Shown one piece after another: positions 6,643-8,202 of a DNA stretch of 8,202 bases. The position numbers and the translations under genes were made by a program. The notes under the pieces are model-generated. The model was not told the DNA's origin and did not search any database. It saw only the letters and a program-made list of their open reading frames with translations. The DNA comes from a candidate division CSSED10-310 bacterium (GTDB lineage Bacteria > CSSED10-310 > JAFGDC01): contig JAFGDC010000349.1 in the NCBI GenBank assembly GCA_016932295.1, positions 1 to 8,202 on the forward strand. Reading direction: 5' to 3'. Numbering within the stretch: position 1 is the first letter of the stretch; each line of letters starts with the position of its first letter.

Positions 6643-7887
6643 TCAACCAAGCATGTAGGGTTCGAGCGCCGGCGGGATGGTAATGGCGCCGTCCGCCTGC
6701 TGGTAGTTCTCCATGATGGCGATCAGGGTGCGGCCGATGGCCGTGGCAGTGCCGTTGAGAGTGTGAAGATAGGCGGTTTGCCTGCCCAGTCTGGTACGGG
6801 TCCCCAGCCGCCGCGCCTGGAAGTCGGTGCAGTTGCTGCAGGATGTCAGCTCGCGATACTGCTGCTGGCCCGGCAACCACACCTCTATGTCATATTTCTT
6901 CGCGGCGGGTGCGCCCAGTTCACCAGCACAAATGTTCATGACGCGATAGGGCAGTCCCAGACCTCCGATGATCTCCTCCTCTATGGCCAGGATACGCTCG
7001 TGTTCACGGCTGGAATCCTCGGGCAGGCAGAAGGTGAACATCTCTATCTTGTCAAATTGGTGAACGCGGAAGATACCCCTGGTATCCTTGCCATAGGTAC
7101 CCGCTTCCCTCCGGAAGCAGGTGGATATGCCGCAGTAACGCAAGGGCAGGCATTCGACGGGAATTATCTCATCCTGGTGCAGGGCGGCGAGGGATACTTC
7201 GGAGGTGCCCACGAGGTAGTGATCCTCATCCTGAATCTTGTAAATTTCATTCTTCTCCGCGGGGAAGAAGCCGGTACCGAACATGGCGTGCTCGCGTACC
7301 ATGACCGGCGGCACTACCGGGAGAAAGCCATGGGCCGTCACTTTTTCCACCGCGTATCTGATGAGCGCAAGCTGGAGAAACACGGCGCGTCCCATCAGGT
7401 AGCTGAAGCGGGAGCCGGCCGCCCGTGCGGCCCTTTGCAATTCCAACCAGCCGTTCGCTTCGCCCAGATCCTGGTGATCCTTGGGTGTGAAGGTGAACGC
7501 GGTGGGTTCACCACTCGTTTTCACCAGTTCATTATCGGCATCGTTGTAGCCGTCCGGAACATCAGGATGCGGAGGATTGGGGATGAAAATCAATTGGGCA
7601 TCCAGTTCCTCCTGGACCTTCTTGAGTTCAGGCTCCAGCGCCTTGATACGGTCGCCCACATCCTTCACCTGGACCAGCAGTCCGGCTCGCTCCTCCATCC
7701 CGGCCCGGGGAATGACCTTGGACAGGCTGTTGCGGAGGGCTTTCTGTTCATCCAGTCCGGCCCGCAGTTCGCGCCAACGGGCATCCAGGTCCAGTACGGC
7801 GGCCAGCAGGGCAGGATCATATCGTTTCTTACCAAGAGACTGTGTGAAAGAATCCGGATTGTTGCGCAACATTTTCAGATCGATCAT
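6643..7887 (-). CDS. serS: Seryl-tRNA synthetase (class II aminoacyl-tRNA synthetase)
   Basis: SerRS charges tRNA-Ser, and tRNA-Sec where present, with serine using ATP; it is essential and cytoplasmic. The 414-residue protein is complete and slightly short for the family (usually about 420-430). The N-terminal tRNA-binding coiled coil spans about residues 25-100, ending at FIPNPPHPDVPDG (101-113). The class II core shows motif 1 around FLPVVPPVMV (188-197), the serine-binding VGTSEVSL (226-233), motif 2 at TCFRREAGTYGKDTRGIFR (256-274) leading into VHQFDKIEMF, and motif 3 at LNGTATAIGRTLIAIMENYQ (377-396). SCSNCTDFQARR (349-360) is also conserved. The start ATG is preceded by GGAGGT (7894-7899) at six-base spacing. 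CFRREAG and the LGAPAAKKYD-WLPGQ stretch read closer to actinobacterial SerRS than to the proteobacterial CFRSEAGSAGRD form, which is a judgement from memory. No T-box leader is seen upstream. Confidence 0.97.
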   Translation of the reverse strand: MIDLKMLRNNPDSFTQSLGKKRYDPALLAAVLDLDARWRELRAGLDEQKALRNSLSKVIPRAGMEERAGLLVQVKDVGDRIKALEPELKKVQEELDAQLIFIPNPPHPDVPDGYNDADNELVKTSGEPTAFTFTPKDHQDLGEANGWLELQRAARAAGSRFSYLMGRAVFLQLALIRYAVEKVTAHGFLPVVPPVMVREHAMFGTGFFPAEKNEIYKIQDEDHYLVGTSEVSLAALHQDEIIPVECLPLRYCGISTCFRREAGTYGKDTRGIFRVHQFDKIEMFTFCLPEDSSREHERILAIEEEIIGGLGLPYRVMNICAGELGAPAAKKYDIEVWLPGQQQYRELTSCSNCTDFQARRLGTRTRLGRQTAYLHTLNGTATAIGRTLIAIMENYQQADGAITIPPALEPYMLG

Positions 7888-7924
7888 CCGTGCACCTCCG
7901 AGAATCAGGTCTGTAATTCAGGCT

Positions 7925-7953
7925 ATTTAAACGCAGCTCCGGCGAATATGCAA
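7925..7953 (-). promoter_or_regulatory. Weak promoter candidate for serS
   Basis: On the minus strand, TTGCAT (7953-7948) and TTAAAT (7930-7925) are 17 bases apart, with three of six and four of six consensus matches. They lie in an AT-rich patch and would give a short leader of about 30 bases in front of the GGAGGT site. The spacing and position are good, but the boxes are weak. Confidence 0.3.
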
Positions 7954-8100
7954 GGCGGGGATGGCTGTTTCTTTGGTTTCGATATACGCCTGAGGTGGAT
8001 CAGTAAAGAGGAGCGGTTGTCTGACGAAAACCGCCTTCGTGTGCCGTTCGTGGTGTCTTTATCAGCGCCACTGGCATGGCGGGGGCGGAGGAAGGACCAA

Positions 8101-8179
8101 TCAGGTCACGCCCGGGACGCATGTGATCAATCCGACGCGTAGCCCTGGCACACCAAGATTGTCAGGTCACTCCCGCATG
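8101..8179. repeat. Two near-direct repeat copies near the right edge
   Basis: TCAGGTCAC-G-CCCG-GGACG-CATG (8101-8123) recurs as TCAGGTCAC-T-CCCG-CATG (8162-8179), the second copy lacking the five bases GGACG. The copies are 61 bases apart, close to six helical turns. They could be paired binding sites for a regulator of a gene beyond the edge, or the start of a longer repeat family. Two copies are too few to decide. Confidence 0.4.
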
Positions 8180-8202
8180 CAGTCACCACCTCCCGCCTGC
8201 TC

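Larger units (their letters stand above)
7888..8202. other. Non-coding region upstream of serS, to the window edge
   Basis: These 315 bases contain the serS ribosome site, a weak promoter candidate and a near-direct repeat close to the right edge. I see no gene: the plus-strand open frame reaching 8142 is mostly the antisense of serS, and its tail lacks any domain-like sequence. No tRNA cloverleaf or T-box-like specifier structure is evident. The neighbouring gene must lie beyond the edge. Confidence 0.6.

Noticed and set aside
6763..8142. A 459-codon plus-strand open frame
   Set aside because: It is almost entirely antisense to serS, has no good ribosome site and shows no recognisable domain.
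8145..8163. Sigma-54 promoter starting at TGGCAC
   Set aside because: The distance from TGGCAC to the following TTG is seven bases where five are needed, and the second element is TTGT, not TTGC.
7888..8202. T-box or other amino-acid-responsive leader for serS
   Set aside because: No T-box consensus sequence or terminator/antiterminator pair is seen, and the likely promoter leaves only about 30 leader bases.

Overview
The window is GC-rich bacterial DNA with dense, leaderless-looking coding blocks and good Shine-Dalgarno sites. It holds five recognisable protein genes, no RNA gene, no insertion sequence and no CRISPR array. The protein types (a DUF4388/PATAN-like regulator fused to FHA, a REC protein with a related C-terminal module, a DegT-family sugar aminotransferase and a YfhO-type membrane protein) suggest a Gram-negative, proteobacteria-like or candidate-phylum organism. 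The seryl-tRNA synthetase, in contrast, reads more like the actinobacterial style of that enzyme. I cannot name the taxon from sequence alone.

Left block (1-3575, minus strand): a two-gene operon. A DegT/DnrJ/EryC1/StrS-type PLP aminotransferase (2466-3575) comes first. Seven bases after its stop codon begins a very large YfhO-family polytopic membrane protein (2458 down to the left edge, 819 codons visible, stop not reached). The pair suggests building an amino sugar and handling a lipid-linked sugar at the membrane.

Divergent spacer (3576-4091): about 500 bases with no convincing gene. It has back-to-back promoter candidates, one for each side, several short GC-rich hairpins, and two palindromes with the same GTGAT/ATCAC half-site, one in front of each divergent gene.

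Middle block (4092-6373): two convergent signalling genes. One is a plus-strand DUF4388-FHA protein (4092-5297) and the other a minus-strand response regulator (5393-6373). Both carry a similar small helical/winged-helix-like module, in the middle of the first and at the C-terminus of the second. This suggests a paired regulatory system in which aspartyl phosphorylation and phosphothreonine recognition meet.

Right block (6374-8202, minus strand): a complete serS gene (6643-7887), a GC-rich hairpin just after its stop, and an upstream non-coding stretch that runs to the right edge and contains a near-direct repeat. No complete new system of the CRISPR, retron or toxin-antitoxin type is visible. 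The most interesting points are the aminotransferase-YfhO pair, the shared module in the convergent regulators, and the paired palindromes.
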